This document shows, piece by piece, positions 12,372 through 22,989 of a DNA stretch of 64,000 bases. The stretch covers positions 994,501 to 1,058,500 of the forward strand of contig NC_134084.1 of NCBI RefSeq assembly GCF_000715075.1, written 5' to 3'. Each line of letters starts with the position of its first letter. Position 1 is the stretch's first letter. The position numbers and the translations under genes were made by a program. Source of the stretch: Nicotiana tabacum. Its lineage: Eukaryota > Streptophyta > Magnoliopsida > Solanales > Solanaceae. The notes beneath the pieces are model-generated. The model saw nothing but the letters and a program-made list of their open reading frames with translations, made no database searches and had not been told where the DNA came from.

Positions 12372-15300
12372 ATGAAGGTTATTGTTAACTTATGGGTTGG
12401 AAGAACAGTTCTAAGAGCATGTCTTCTAGCATTCATGTTTACTATTTTACAACATACTCGAGCTTTCGTACAACAATATAAATTTATTGTGAGTAGATTT
12501 CACCATTTCTTTCTCCCTATTCTTGTTTATGTTAAGATTTTGCATAGTAACAGAGTTGTTTTACTGCTATATATGTAAGAGATGACTTGTGCACGGATAG
12601 AGGTGGAGCCAGGATTTTAAACTTATGGGTTCGGGATTCTAATGCTTTTAAGTTACTGGATTCTAAATTAATAATTTATACATATTTAATGAAATTTTTA
12701 AGACAATTTACATGGTTTGAACCAAAACTAATCGGTTCGGCTGAACCTGTAGTTAACATTGTGGCTCCGCCTACGAAAGTAAAATGTGAGTATTTTCTTT
12801 ATACTAGCTTCTTTATCTGGCTAACGTTGCATGGCAGGTGAAAGAAACTTCATATCAAAGGCTCTGCGAATCAAAGAACATCTTAACTGTGAATGGACAA
12901 TTTCCAGGACCCACTATTTATGCTCGAAAAGGAGAAACTATCATTGTGGATGTCTACAACAAAGGGAAATCCAACATAACCATTCACTGGTATGACTAGT
13001 ACTATACAGTAGTCAGTATATGATTTTTCTTAAAACTATAGTGGCTTGATCATAGTGCGCCGAGCCTTTTTACTGGCTATCACGTTTGCGTTTCATCTAT
13101 TTTCTGGTCTTTATGATATTATTATTCATATGGTCTCGATTGGTGGTACTGATAGTGTCTCTTTTCGTCTTCTTGAGCCGAGGGTCTTTCGAAAATAACC
13201 TCTCTGCTCCCTCGGGGTAGGGGTAAGGTCTGTGTACACACTACCCTCCCCAGACCCCACTTGTGGGATTGTACTGGGTCGTTGTTGTTGTTGTTGTATA
13301 GTTTCTGGACCAGCTTGTATGCACCTTAACCATTGCTACAAGGTACTTGCTACCTCCAACCAGCACAAATACCGGATAACTTTGTTGTTGGGATAAAAAA
13401 TAATCTCGCCCAGGAATAATATCCACAGCAAATAATAATAACACAAGAGAGTAACAATGACACCAAATATTTTAGCGGGATAAAATACAATACCCGAGTG
13501 GAGCAATATTACCACTATAATATTACAACTCAGTAGTGTCAAGAGACTACTACAACTTTGAAAGAAATAACACTCTTTATTTAAAACACCTCACTACAAT
13601 ATTACTACCACTCACTAATTATCTCACAGACCACAATCTGTGGATTACTCTCACTGCTTTATGTTTCTCTCGTTATTTTGGTGTGTATCAAAAGAGAAAT
13701 GGAGCCTGCTATTTATAGAAGATCAGAATGGTTTATTCACTATAATTTGCAGTGCAAATTACCATCGGTCAAAACATGTGTTTGTGACTTTTGAAATTTG
13801 GCAACTTTTTCTAGCCGCCCAACTTGGAAAATCTTTCCAGCCACCCTATTTGACTTCTGCAACTTTTACATCTTTTTTCTTTGTTTCATCTTTTTTATGG
13901 GTCCTACAAATCTCTCCCTTAATTTTGATTTTTCTTCTTCATTCCAATTCTTGATCTCAATCTTTGAAAATCTTCAAACTTAAGAGGCTTTGTGAAGATA
14001 TCTGCAACTTGATAATGAGACTTCACATATTTGAGCCCGACTTCCTTCTTGGCAATGTACTCTCTGATGAAATGATACCTTGTATCTATATGCTTGCTTC
14101 GATCATGATATACCGGATTCTTGGCAAGTGCCTGTGCAGATTTGTTGTCAATACAAATCTCTGTAGCTTCCATTTGTGGCAAATTGAGCTCCTTTAATAA
14201 TCTTCTTATCCAAATAGCATGACAAGTACATGATGTTGCTGCTATATATTCGGCTTCACAAGTCGAGAGAGTAACAATGGTCTGTTTCTTTGAACTCCAA
14301 GAAATAACAGAATCACTCAAGAAAAATACAAAACCAGTTGTACTTTTTCTATCATCAATATCTCCCACATAATCACCACAAAATCCCATAAGGTTAAAAT
14401 CATTAGAAGAAGAATAAAATAACCCAAAATCGATCGTACCTTTTAGGTAACGAAGAATTCTTCTAGTGACCTTCAAGTGAGTAGAGGTAGGAGCCTCCAT
14501 GAAGCGACTTACTACTCCAACTGCAAAAAGTATATCTGGTCTGGTACAAGTCAAGTACCTCAAACTTCCCACAAGACTTTTGAAGAATGTGAGATCCACT
14601 TTTTCTCCATCATCAAACTTGGACAATTTTGTCCCACTTTCCATCGGTGTGTTCACGGGGTTGCAATCGAGCATGTTGAACTTCTTCAATATCTCCTTTG
14701 TATAGCTTTCTTAAGAGATAAAAATTCCATCCTCCATCTGCTTCACTTCTACGCCCAGGTAATATGACATGGGCCCTACGTCTGTCATCTCGAACTCACG
14801 GGACATATCTTTCTTGAAAGCTTCAAACAAACTTGGGTTATTACCCGTAAAAATAAGATCATCAACATAAAGACAAACAAGTAAGATATCTCCATTAGTA
14901 TGAACTTTAAGGTAAAGAGCATATTCATGGAGACAACGAGTAAACCCATTGTCTTGAAAATACTTGTCGATGCAACTATTCCATGCTCGTGGGGCTTGCT
15001 TTAATCCATGTAAAGATTTCTTCAACCGCAACACTTTATCTTCATGGTTTTTGACCACGAAGCCCAATGGTTGTTCAACATAGACTTCTTCTTCAAGATA
15101 GCCATTCAAGAAGGCTGACTTGACATCTAGTTGATGAATCTTCCACTTCATTTGCGCCGCCAAAGAGATCAGCAAACGAATAGTCTCCATGCGGGCAACA
15201 GGTGTATAGACTTCTTCATAGTCAATGCCTTGCCTTTGCGTGTAGCCTTTAGCCACAAGTCGTGCCTTGTATCTCTCCACATCTCCATCAACATTCTTCT

Positions 15301-18300
15301 TTGTCTTGTATACCCATTTCACTCCAATTGCTCGATAACCCTTGGGAAGAGTTGTTAACTCCCAAGTGTTGTTCTTCTCTATTGACTCAATCTCCTCCTC
15401 CATAGCTTGTCTCCACCTTTTGTTTGTAACAGCTTCATCAAAGTTCATTGGTTCACTGTCAGCAAAGAGACAACATAAAAAATCAAAATTAGTAACTTCT
15501 TCTGTGTCCTCATAGAGCTCTTGAATGCTCCTTGTCTTTTGCGGCTGTTCATTTGAACCTTCTTGAGAAGAGGGAGATGTAACATTTGTTGGAGAAGAAG
15601 CTGGAGTTGTGTCCTGCACAGGTTCCACGATATCCGGTTCTTCTTCATCACCAAAGTATGGAAGAAAATCATATGAAGTTTCTTCCTCAGCTTCCCAATT
15701 CCATGCCAGTTCTTCATCAAATTCAACATCACGACTTACCACCACCTTACCGCTACTTGGGTTGTATAGCTTGTAGCCTTTTGAACTCGTATCATAGCCA
15801 ACAAACACATGCTTGACACTTCGGTCGTCAAGCTTTGCTCTCCCTTGATGTGGCACATGAGCATAGGCTATGCTCCCAAAGATTCTCAAGTGCTTGACAC
15901 TTGGCTTTCTTCCACTCCATGCTTTTTGAGGGGTTTGATCTCTAACATTTCTTGTTGGAGACCTATTATTCAAATAAACTGCACAAGAAACAGCTTCGGC
16001 CCAAAATTCCTTAGGCATACTTTTAGCTTTCAACATACATCTAGCCATATTAAGAATCGTTCGATTCTTTCTCTCTGAAACACCATTTTGTTGAGGTGAA
16101 TAAGGTACCGTTAGAGGGCGACGAATTTCATGAAGTTGACAGAAGTCATTAAATTCGTTTCAGGGGAATTCGCCTCCTCTATCGGACCTTAGAGCTTTAA
16201 TTTCATAGCCACTTTCTTTCTCCACAAGTACTTTGAAATTTTTAAAAGCAACAAAAGCTTCAGATTTTTGGTTCAAGAAATAAACCCAAGTCTTTCTACT
16301 AAAGTCATCAATGAAAAGCAGAAAGTATTTTCTTTTACCAAAAGAAGGTGGATTGATTGGTCCACACACATCAGTGTGGACAAGCTGGAGCGGCTTGGTT
16401 GATCTTGACATGGCCTCCTTTGGAAAACTCCTCCTTGCATGCTTTCCAAGAAGACAAGCTTCACACAATTGATTGGGATGGTTAATTGATGGTATCCCAT
16501 GCACCATGTTCTTTTCTCCCATTGATTTGAGCGCTTCAAAATTTAAGTGCCCAAATCGCATGTGCCAACACCATGATTCATCTTGCACATTAGCCTTCAA
16601 ACACTTTGCATCAATTGTTTTAAGATTCAGAGAAAACAATCTATTCTTTGCCATATGTACTTTAGCAATTAGAATTCCACTTGAATCTCTAAGCCAAAGA
16701 TGCATATTTTTCATGTGGATGTCATATTCCTTTTCAAGAAGTTGGCCCAAATTTTAAAATATTACTTTTTAATTTTGGCACATAATAAACATCTTGAATT
16801 AACTTGTGACTACCATATTTACAGGAGATCAGAATCGTACATATCCCTTCGATTTGAACCTTTGAGGTATCTCCAAAGGATACGTTACCTCTCACTGTTT
16901 TATTGATCTCCACAAACTTCTCTTTGTATCCACACATATGGTTGCTTTCTCCATTGTCCAAATACCACGAGCTGCAATCATCTCTGTCTTCTTCCTTGAG
17001 TGCCATCAACAACGTTGACTTATTTTCTTCTTTCTTGTCGTCAACAAGGTTAGCCTTTTCTTCAACATTGCTACGATATTCCCAAGAGTAATGGCCAAAT
17101 TTATGACAATTATAACATTCAATTTTTGATTTGTCATACCTTTGTCCATTATTTTCTTGGAAGTATCCACGTCCTCTTCCTCCTCTTTGTCTACAACCAT
17201 GACCTCTGAATGTTTGGTGGATTTTAACTTCATTGTTGAAGTTGTTACCATTACTTCTTCCTCTTCCATGACCTCCTCGTACTCGTCCTCATCCTCGTCC
17301 ATTTCCTCGATAGCTTGTTTCAACTCCATAATCCTTGAAGGATGCCTGAGTTTTAAGAAGTTGCTCCGATGACACTTCTTGTCTCCTTTTGATCTTTTCT
17401 TCGTGGGCCTGTAAAGAACCTTCCAATTGCTCCACCATCATAGAGTCTAAATATGTAGATTCCTCAATAGCACACACCACAGAATCAAATTTAGGTGTTA
17501 AAGTGCGAAGGATCTTTTCTAGCACATGGACATCTTCTATGTCCTCCCCGTATCTTCTTAGTTGATTTACAACAACCTTCACTTTTGAAAAATAATTCGA
17601 GATGCATTCGAATTCTTTCATTTTTAAAACTTCAAAATCAGCCCTTGGAGTTTGAAGTTTTACTTTTTTCACTTTGTCAATTCCTTGAAGAGAATTTTGT
17701 AAAATCCCCCAAGCTTCCTTTGAGGTGGTAGCATCAGTCACCTTCTCAATCATGACATCATCCAAACATTGATGGATTAGCGTCAGGGCTTGTTGATCCT
17801 TCTTTCTTGTCTTTGCCAAGACCTCTTTTTCATTTTAAGACAGAGCTTCCTCATTATTGGGTTTTGCATACCCTATGTCTACGATTTCCCACACATCCTG
17901 GAAGCCAAGAATGACTTTCATGCGTAGACACCATTTCTCATAATTATCTTTTGTGAGACGGGGGTACTGAAAAGATAGCGGACCATTATTTGCCATGATT
18001 CTGATACCATGTTGTTGGGATAAAAAATAATCTCGCCCAGGAATAATATCCATATCAAATAATAATAACACAAGAGAGTAACAATGACACCAAATATTTT
18101 AGCGGGATAAAATACAATACCCGAGTGGAGCAATATTACCACTATAATAATACAACTCAGTAGTGTCAAGAGACTACTACAACTTTGAAAGAAATAACAC
18201 TCTTTATTTAAAACACCTCACTACAATATTACTACGACTCACTAGTTATCTCACAGACCATAATCTGTGGATTTCTCTCATTGCTTTATATTTCTCTCGT

Positions 18301-21027
18301 TATTTTGGTGTGTATCAAAAGAGAAATGGAGCCTGCTATTTATAGAAGATCAGAATGATTTATTCACTGTAATTTGCAGTGCAAATTACCATCGGTCAAA
18401 ACATGTGTTTGTGACTTTTGAAATTTGGCAACTTTTTCTAGCCGCCCAACTTGGAAAATCTTTCCAGCCACCCTATTTGACTTCTGCAACTTTTTCATCT
18501 TTTTTCTTTGTTTCATCTTTTTTATGGGTCCTACATTTGTCCACTAATGCTTGGACAAATAGAAAGAAATCACCTAACGTTTTTTTTTTGTTGGGACTTA
18601 ATTAGTTCTTTGGAATTTAAATTCGAATAATTTTTTACGTAATAAAATGCAGGCATGGAGTAAAACAACCTAGGAATCCATGGTCAGATGGGCCAGAATA
18701 CATAACCCAATGTCCAATCCAACCAGGTTCAAAATTCAGGCAAATGTTGATCTTTTCGGATGAGGAGGGCACCTTATGGTGGCATGCACACAAAGAATGG
18801 GATCGAGCCACGGTTCATGGTGCCATTGTTGTTTATCCCAAACTTGGTACTACCTACCCTTTCCCCAGACCTGCTGCCGAACTAACCGTTGTCTTAGGTA
18901 AAATTACAATTTAATCGATCTTGTACCCGGTTTAATTTAAACACAATGAAGTCTTATGATTGGATGCGATCATACCAGCACTAACACATCGGATTCCATC
19001 AGAACTCCGAAGTTAAGTGTGCTTAGGCGAAAATAGTCCTAGGCTGGGTGACCCTCTGGGAAGTCCCCGTGTTGTATCCCTCTTTTAAAAGGGAGTCTTG
19101 GAGCAACGGTAAAAAATTTTCCGTGTGACCTATATGTCAGGGGTTCGGGCCGAGGAAGCAGCATCATACCCCTATAGGTGCGGTCCTTCCCTGGACCATG
19201 CATGAATGCGAGATACTTTGTGCACCACACTGTTTTTTTTTTAAAGTTTTATGATCAAGCCTCTAAAAACTATTGTCTTCCTGATTTGATTCTTAGGGGA
19301 GTGGTGGAAGGAAAATATTATGTTGGTATATGAGCAATTTATCACCTCAGGAGGTCAACCAATTGATTCTGATGCTTATACAATAAATGGTCAGCCTGGA
19401 GATTTTTACCCTTGCTCAAAGTATGGTAAGTGAATTGTAACTCCATCAGAAAACAAAAGGCAGAGATGAGTTTGTAATTTTTAACTTTCCTATTAACTGT
19501 ATGGGCAGAGACATTCAAGTTAGAGGTAGAGTGTGGGAAGACATATCTGCTACGGATCATAAACGCCGCAATGAATGAAATGCTTTTCTTTGGAATAGCA
19601 GAGCATAAACTCACAGTAGTAGGAACAGATGGAAGCTACACTAAGCCTTTGACAAGGGATTTTATCACAATAACTCCTGGACAAACATTTGATTGCATAT
19701 TGGAGGCTAACCAGAAGCCGGGCCGTTACTATATGGCTGCTAGAGCTTATTCCAGTGGGGTTAATGTCAATTTTGACAACACAACCACCACAGCAATTGT
19801 GGAATACAAAGGAAACTACGACGAATATTCTTCTCCTCCTCCATTGCCTTATTTACCTTGTTACAATGATACTCTTGCAGCTGTAGATTTTAGTGCTAGT
19901 CTTAGAAGTTTGGCTTCGGATGACCACCCGATAACTGTACCAACTGAAGTGAAAGATAGGTTGATATCAACAGTTTCAATAAATGCATACCCTTGCCCTA
20001 TAAACGGTACAAACTCTACGTGCCAAGGACCTAATGGAACGCGACTAGCAGCGAGTATGAACAACATAAGCTTTGTCAACCCGTCCATTGATATCCTAGA
20101 AGCGTACTATTATCATATAAAGGGTGTGTTATTTGGGGAGAAATTTCCAAAGTTTCCGCCATATGTATTCAATTATACTGCAGATGTCCTGCCTTTGCGA
20201 TTGGAAATACCAAAAAGCGGGACACATGTAGTAATGCTGAAGTATAATACGACAGTTGAGCTCGTTTTTCAGGGGACTAACCTGGTTGCTGGCATAGATC
20301 ATCCAATGCATCTACATGGATTTAATTTCTACACTGTTGGATTGGGACTTGGAAATTTCGACGAGAGGTTGGATCCTCTGAACTATAATCTTGTCGATCC
20401 TCCTCGCCAGAACACTGTTGCTGTCCCTAAAAGGGGTTGGGCTGCCATTAGATTCAAAGCAGACAACCCTGGTAAGTCTAACTCCCTTAAAGCTCCTTTA
20501 TTTGGTAATTTTATTTATTTAAGTACTCCATCTATTCCGCTCTATACATTTTTGAGTTATTAAGTACTGTTTTTTATGTAGTTTCTAAGTATGTAACCTA
20601 TATTTTAACAAACTTGAATATTCTATACCTGAATCACAACAACAATAGACCAGTGTAATCCCACGAAGTGAAGTTTGGGAGGGGTAAAGTATATGCAGAC
20701 GTTACCTATACCTTGTAAAGGTAGAGAGGCCTGTTTCGGATAGACCTATATATACCTGAATCATATGAAAACCAAATAATTTGACCCTGGAATTTCGAGC
20801 TCCATCACATAAAATGGAACATAGGGGGGTATTTCTTTTCCAATAATTGAACGTTTTTTTCCTTCTTTGCTTATTCTTGATCTTCCAATGTTCCAGGAGT
20901 TTGGTTTTTGCACTGCCATTTTGAGCGTCATTTGACATGGGGCATGAAGACTGTATTCATAGTTAGAGAAGGCGATTGCCCTGAAGAAAAGTTGTTGCCA
21001 CGTCCCTTAGACATGCCTCGATGCTGA
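12372..21027 (+). CDS. laccase, LAC14/15-like multicopper oxidase (six exons)
   Basis: Laccases are secreted blue copper enzymes that oxidise phenolics with O2 in the apoplast, in lignin and flavonoid polymerisation. Exons: 12372-12488, 12838-12989, 18653-18897, 19297-19425, 19509-20471, 20897-21027. Every intron is GT-AG and the phases join into one open frame of 578 aa; exon sizes 152, 245 and 129 are the usual laccase pattern. Residues 1 to about 32 form a signal peptide. Copper ligands all present: HWH (H89, H91), HAH (H134, H136), HPMHLHG (H479, H482, H484) and HCHFERH (H541, C542, H543, H547), with Met552 in the axial position. [14 protein letters not shown] and HLTWGM recall the LAC14/15 (TT10) group; clade placement is my inference. 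Several N-glycosylation sequons occur. Intron 2 is 5663 bp because copia-A lies inside it; introns 1, 3 and 5 also carry repeats. No transcript evidence is available. Confidence 0.93.
12600..12774. mobile_element. MITE in laccase intron 1
   Basis: A 175-bp segment ends in imperfect inverted repeats, AGGTGGAGCCA on the left and TGGCTCCGCCTAC on the right. This end signature is common in Solanaceae non-autonomous DNA elements. The interior is AT-rich and non-coding. I could not fix the target duplication. A diverged relative may lie at 50570-50757. Confidence 0.6.
13135..13302 (+). mobile_element. SINE with (TTG)n tail in laccase intron 2
   Basis: The stretch contains the Solanaceae SINE-type 3' body GAGCCGAGGGTC...CTCGGGGTAGGGGTAAGG and ends in a GTTGTTGTTG tail at 13280-13301. 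Related, more decayed copies lie at 20636-20745 (opposite strand) and 21655-21775. The 5' boundary is approximate. Confidence 0.6.
13386..13908 (-). repeat. 3' LTR of copia-A
   Basis: Starts TGTTGGGATA and ends GTCCTACA on the plus strand. Its minus-strand TATA box, CTATAAATAG, corresponds to 13709-13718 and would drive transcription leftward over laccase exons 2 and 1. Confidence 0.95.
13909..13920 (-). promoter_or_regulatory. polypurine tract of copia-A
   Basis: Reads AAGGGAGAGATT on the minus strand, directly beside the 3' LTR, the standard position and composition for plus-strand priming in copia elements. Confidence 0.85.
13919..17996 (-). pseudogene. gag-pol pseudogene of copia-A
   Basis: One frame encodes the whole polyprotein from ATG 17996 ([14 protein letters not shown]). 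In order: gag; zinc knuckle [14 protein letters not shown] near 17070-17120, whose last Cys is Tyr; protease motif [13 protein letters not shown] near 16960; gag-pre-integrase HMRFGHL; integrase with HTDVCGP, SDRGGEF and [14 protein letters not shown] at about 14750-15420 with YVDD; RNase H with the C-terminal ADIFTKPL. Breaks: TAA at 17835-17837, TGA near 17300, a one-base frame change between 16734 and 16750, TGA at about 16160, TAA at 14711. Otherwise the frame is unbroken, in keeping with the young LTRs. At least three of the four stops look like C-to-T changes of Gln or Arg codons. Confidence 0.92.
17998..18009 (-). promoter_or_regulatory. primer binding site, initiator tRNA-Met (copia-A)
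   Basis: The minus strand reads TGGTATCAGA three bases inside the 5' LTR, matching the complement of the plant initiator tRNA-Met 3' end for ten bases. Confidence 0.85.
18013..18535 (-). repeat. 5' LTR of copia-A
   Basis: Upstream LTR in the element's orientation; TATA box CTATAAATAG on the minus strand at 18336-18345. It is about 97.7 percent identical to the other LTR by eye, with no indels. Confidence 0.95.
18962..19080 (+). pseudogene. 5S rRNA pseudogene (part of the chimera)
   Basis: Begins GGATGCGATCATACCAGCAC, contains CATCAGAACTCCGAAGTTAAG and GGGTGACC, and ends GTGTTGTATCCCT, so the whole plant 5S rRNA is covered. By eye it differs from the plant consensus I know at about 14 positions, mostly transitions. 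The internal promoter (box A, intermediate element, box C) is recognisable but altered. A lone copy inside a pol II intron is unlikely to serve ribosomes. Cassandra TRIM elements also carry 5S sequence, but no LTR ends are present here. Confidence 0.85.
19081..19242 (+). mobile_element. TS-type tRNA-derived SINE (part of the chimera)
   Basis: Shows the TS family body: GGAGTCTTGGAGCAACGGTA (box A region), GTGTGACCTATATGTCAGG, GGGTTCGGGCC (box B, one change), GTGCGGTCCTTCCCTGGACC, TTTGTGCACCAC and a 10-base T tail. Compared with the usual TS sequence as I know it, an internal segment after the box B region seems to be missing. Confidence 0.8.
20636..20745 (-). mobile_element. SINE fragment in laccase intron 5
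   Basis: On the minus strand it reads the GGTAGAGAGGCC / CCCACTTC type 3' body of the family seen at 13135-13302, and the CAACAACAAT tail lies on the left. The 5' part is not recognisable. Confidence 0.5.
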
Positions 21028-21041
21028 TTGCCGTGTGAATC

Positions 21042-21289
21042 AGGGGTGGATTTATAGGGAAGATTATGACCGCACATGAACTCATGCTGTCTCCGTAAAA
21101 TTAGATATTTTAGATATATATTTTTTTTAAAATTAGTATAATATTAACTGTTGACACTCATGCCCCAAGAAAATTAAATACTGCACTTGGTAGTTGAATT
21201 ATTTACCAGGAAAAATGGAGATCAATTCCACTTAATATTTTTTTTTTATAGTAGTGCACCCATGTACTAGAAATTCTAGATTCGCCTCT
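21042..21289. mobile_element. MITE just downstream of the laccase stop codon
   Basis: A 248-bp element with imperfect inverted ends, AGGGGTGGATTTATAG on the left and CTAGATTCGCCTCT on the right. Perfect GAATC duplications lie at 21037-21041 and 21290-21294. It starts 14 bp after the laccase TGA, so it probably supplies part of the 3' UTR or the polyadenylation region. Confidence 0.75.
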
Positions 21290-21294
21290 GAATC

Positions 21295-21896
21295 TTCAAC
21301 CGCGTCCATACGTAAATGTGTTGTATTTGATTAACAGTTGTACTGAATCGGAGGAAATGTTTTTAGAGTTGAACCCTTCATGGCTGAGGAATTTGTGCCT
21401 TTTAAACTCTGCTATGCATATTTACCCGAATATCAGAAACTAGATGCTGGTTAATATAAGTAATGAAGGAACATCACTAGATTTCAGAAATAAGGAAAAT
21501 CATTTCTCCTAGGTTTTGTGTATCTATTTTTAAATCTAAATCTCTCCACTTAATAAGAAAAAAAAAGAATTGATGATTTTAAAAGGGTGTACTTTATTAA
21601 TATGTAGATTCTTTTCACAATTATCCTAATCAATGCGAATTATGTTTTATTTGGGTCGAGGGTCCATAAAAAATAATCTCTCTCTACTTCACGAGGTAGA
21701 AGTAAGGTTTGCGTACACACATTATCCTCCTATATCCCTCGTGAGATTTCATTGAATATGTTACTGTTATTATCTAATCAACTAATCAAAACTTCCCATT
21801 GGAGTTGAGGGTTGTCTAAGATGTCAATAATCCCCTTTTCTATCAATGTGGCAAAAAGAAAGGCATGGATGCAGCAGAATAAAAAGGCTTGCCTAT
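21295..21896. other. spacer with a decayed SINE
   Basis: AT-rich spacer with no gene. At about 21655-21775 there is a decayed relative of the (TTG)n-tailed SINE (GGGTCGAGGGTCCAT, then GAGGTAGAAGTAAGGTTTGC). Confidence 0.5.
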
Positions 21897-22250
21897 TAGA
21901 GGTAGCAAATGAACGAGTCGGTTCGGGTATTGGCGAGATAAAAATGGGTAATACAAAACAAATGATATATCCGACCCGACCCAATTGATATGGATAAAAA
22001 ATAGGTTAAGCGGTGAATTATATGGATATTCATATTATCCATGGCTTCTTGAATATGATTCTTTTGGGAAAATTCCTAGTCTCTCAAATTTGAGGAACCC
22101 ACAATTTGAGTATTTGCGAATATAAAAGTTAAACCCATTGGTTATCCATTTTTTAAGTGGATAATATGGATCTTATCCATATTTGACCTATTTTTGAAAT
22201 GTTTATTATCCAACCCATTTTTAATGGATAATATGGATGGTTATTAAAGA
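21897..22250 (-). mobile_element. truncated hAT-type MITE
   Basis: Begins TAGAGGTAGCAAATG, close to the end of the complete element at 62040-62414, and matches that element in inverted orientation (ATTATCCAACCCATT, GGATAATATGGATGG). The second terminal repeat is missing, probably lost near the neighbouring Stowaway element. Confidence 0.6.
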
Positions 22251-22259
22251 TGTTAATTA

Positions 22260-22488
22260 TTCCTTCCATTCCAATTTATTTGATATTATTTCCTTGTTAG
22301 TCAGTATAAAAAAGATCATATTCAATATTCAAATATAATTGAACTATATATTTCTCATTTTAATTTAAAATGCAATGCTTTTATGACCACAAAAATCTTA
22401 TCGCATGAATAAGTCACATTCTTAAAATTCTTTCATTCTTTAACTACGTATCCAGTCAAATTAGGCCATATAAATTAAATAGAGGGAG
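22260..22488. mobile_element. Stowaway-type MITE
   Basis: A 229-bp AT-rich element with ends TTCCTTCCATTCCAATTTAT and ATAAATTAAATAGAGGGAG, the Stowaway terminal motif (CTCCCTC), flanked by TA dinucleotides at 22258-22259 and 22489-22490. Confidence 0.7.
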
Positions 22489-22549
22489 TACTTACGAGTT
22501 GAGCGAAAATACTAACCTCCTTTTTTGGTTAAGTTGCTACTAATAGTTT

Positions 22550-22971
22550 TGTAATGGATTGTAAAGAAATTCAGAAATAAAATTGTAAAAGAGATGATTA
22601 GCGGAAGTCAAATGAGTTTTATTAGCTCAATGAATCAAAGTACAATACATTGACATGGCTCTTCAATGAAGTTTGTAGAAAAGAAGAAGAAGAATCAAAG
22701 AGAGAGAGAATATAGAGAGAGAAAGTAGTTGAATCTGGTAAAATGTAACTGATTCTGTTGGGCCTTCTCCTACTAATAGATTCTAGAATATTCTTCCTTT
22801 GATTTTCACCCTTAGATCATAATAGGCCTATAATCTGAACCACACATCTTAAATGACCATGGACGCTCCTAATGATGCCACGTCACTCTTCTTATTCTTT
22901 TATCCTAACTCTACTTTCCTTATTCATTTCATTTCCCTTCACTTCTCAGCCGACAACCTTAGGTTTTGGCA
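22550..22971 (-). repeat. 3' LTR of the Reina-like element
   Basis: A 422-bp LTR starting TGTAATGG and ending TTTTGGCA. It contains a GA-rich tract at 22680-22730. Compared with the right LTR it has many substitutions and small indels, so the element is older than its guests. Confidence 0.92.
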
Positions 22972-22989
22972 ATACCCCACCAATGAAGA

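Larger units (their letters stand above)
13386..18535 (-). mobile_element. copia-A: young Ty1/copia retrotransposon in laccase intron 2
   Basis: A 5150-bp element with 523-bp LTRs (13386-13908 and 18013-18535), flanked by perfect TTTGT duplications at 13381-13385 and 18536-18540. The LTRs differ at about 12 of 523 positions by eye (2.3 percent), which marks a recent insertion. Orientation is minus, opposite to the laccase. An initiator-Met tRNA primer site (18000-18009) and a polypurine tract (13909-13920) sit at the expected internal ends. Domain order is gag, protease, integrase, RT, RNase H, the copia order. Sequence style suggests a TNT1/Tork-like lineage (inference). The polyprotein frame is nearly intact but carries four stops and one frameshift. 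Confidence 0.96.
18961..19242 (+). mobile_element. chimeric 5S rRNA / TS-SINE retroposon in laccase intron 3
   Basis: Two pol III-type sequences form one insertion. A full-length 5S rRNA copy (18962-19080) is joined directly to a TS-type SINE (about 19081-19242) that ends in a T-run. The pair is enclosed by a single 12-bp target duplication, AAGTCTTATGAT at 18949-18960 and AAGTTTTATGAT at 19244-19255, with one mismatch. No duplication separates the two parts. The junction falls at the natural 3' end of 5S RNA, including its CTTTT terminator bases. That is what template switching by a LINE reverse transcriptase from SINE RNA to 5S RNA would leave. Confidence 0.85.

Noticed and set aside
13536..13954. 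Plus-strand short frames in and beside the copia-A LTR
   Set aside because: They repeat in the other LTR (18163-18605) as expected for LTR sequence and show no protein family features.
17006..17329. Glu-rich 107-codon minus-strand frame in copia-A
   Set aside because: It is an alternative frame over the Arg/Gly-rich nucleocapsid region; the true frame continues through it with one TGA.
18962..19080. A functional 5S rRNA gene
   Set aside because: It is a lone copy with about 14 changes, some within the internal promoter, fused to a SINE inside an intron and bounded by a target duplication. It is a retroposed copy. A Cassandra TRIM was also considered, but no LTR ends are present.
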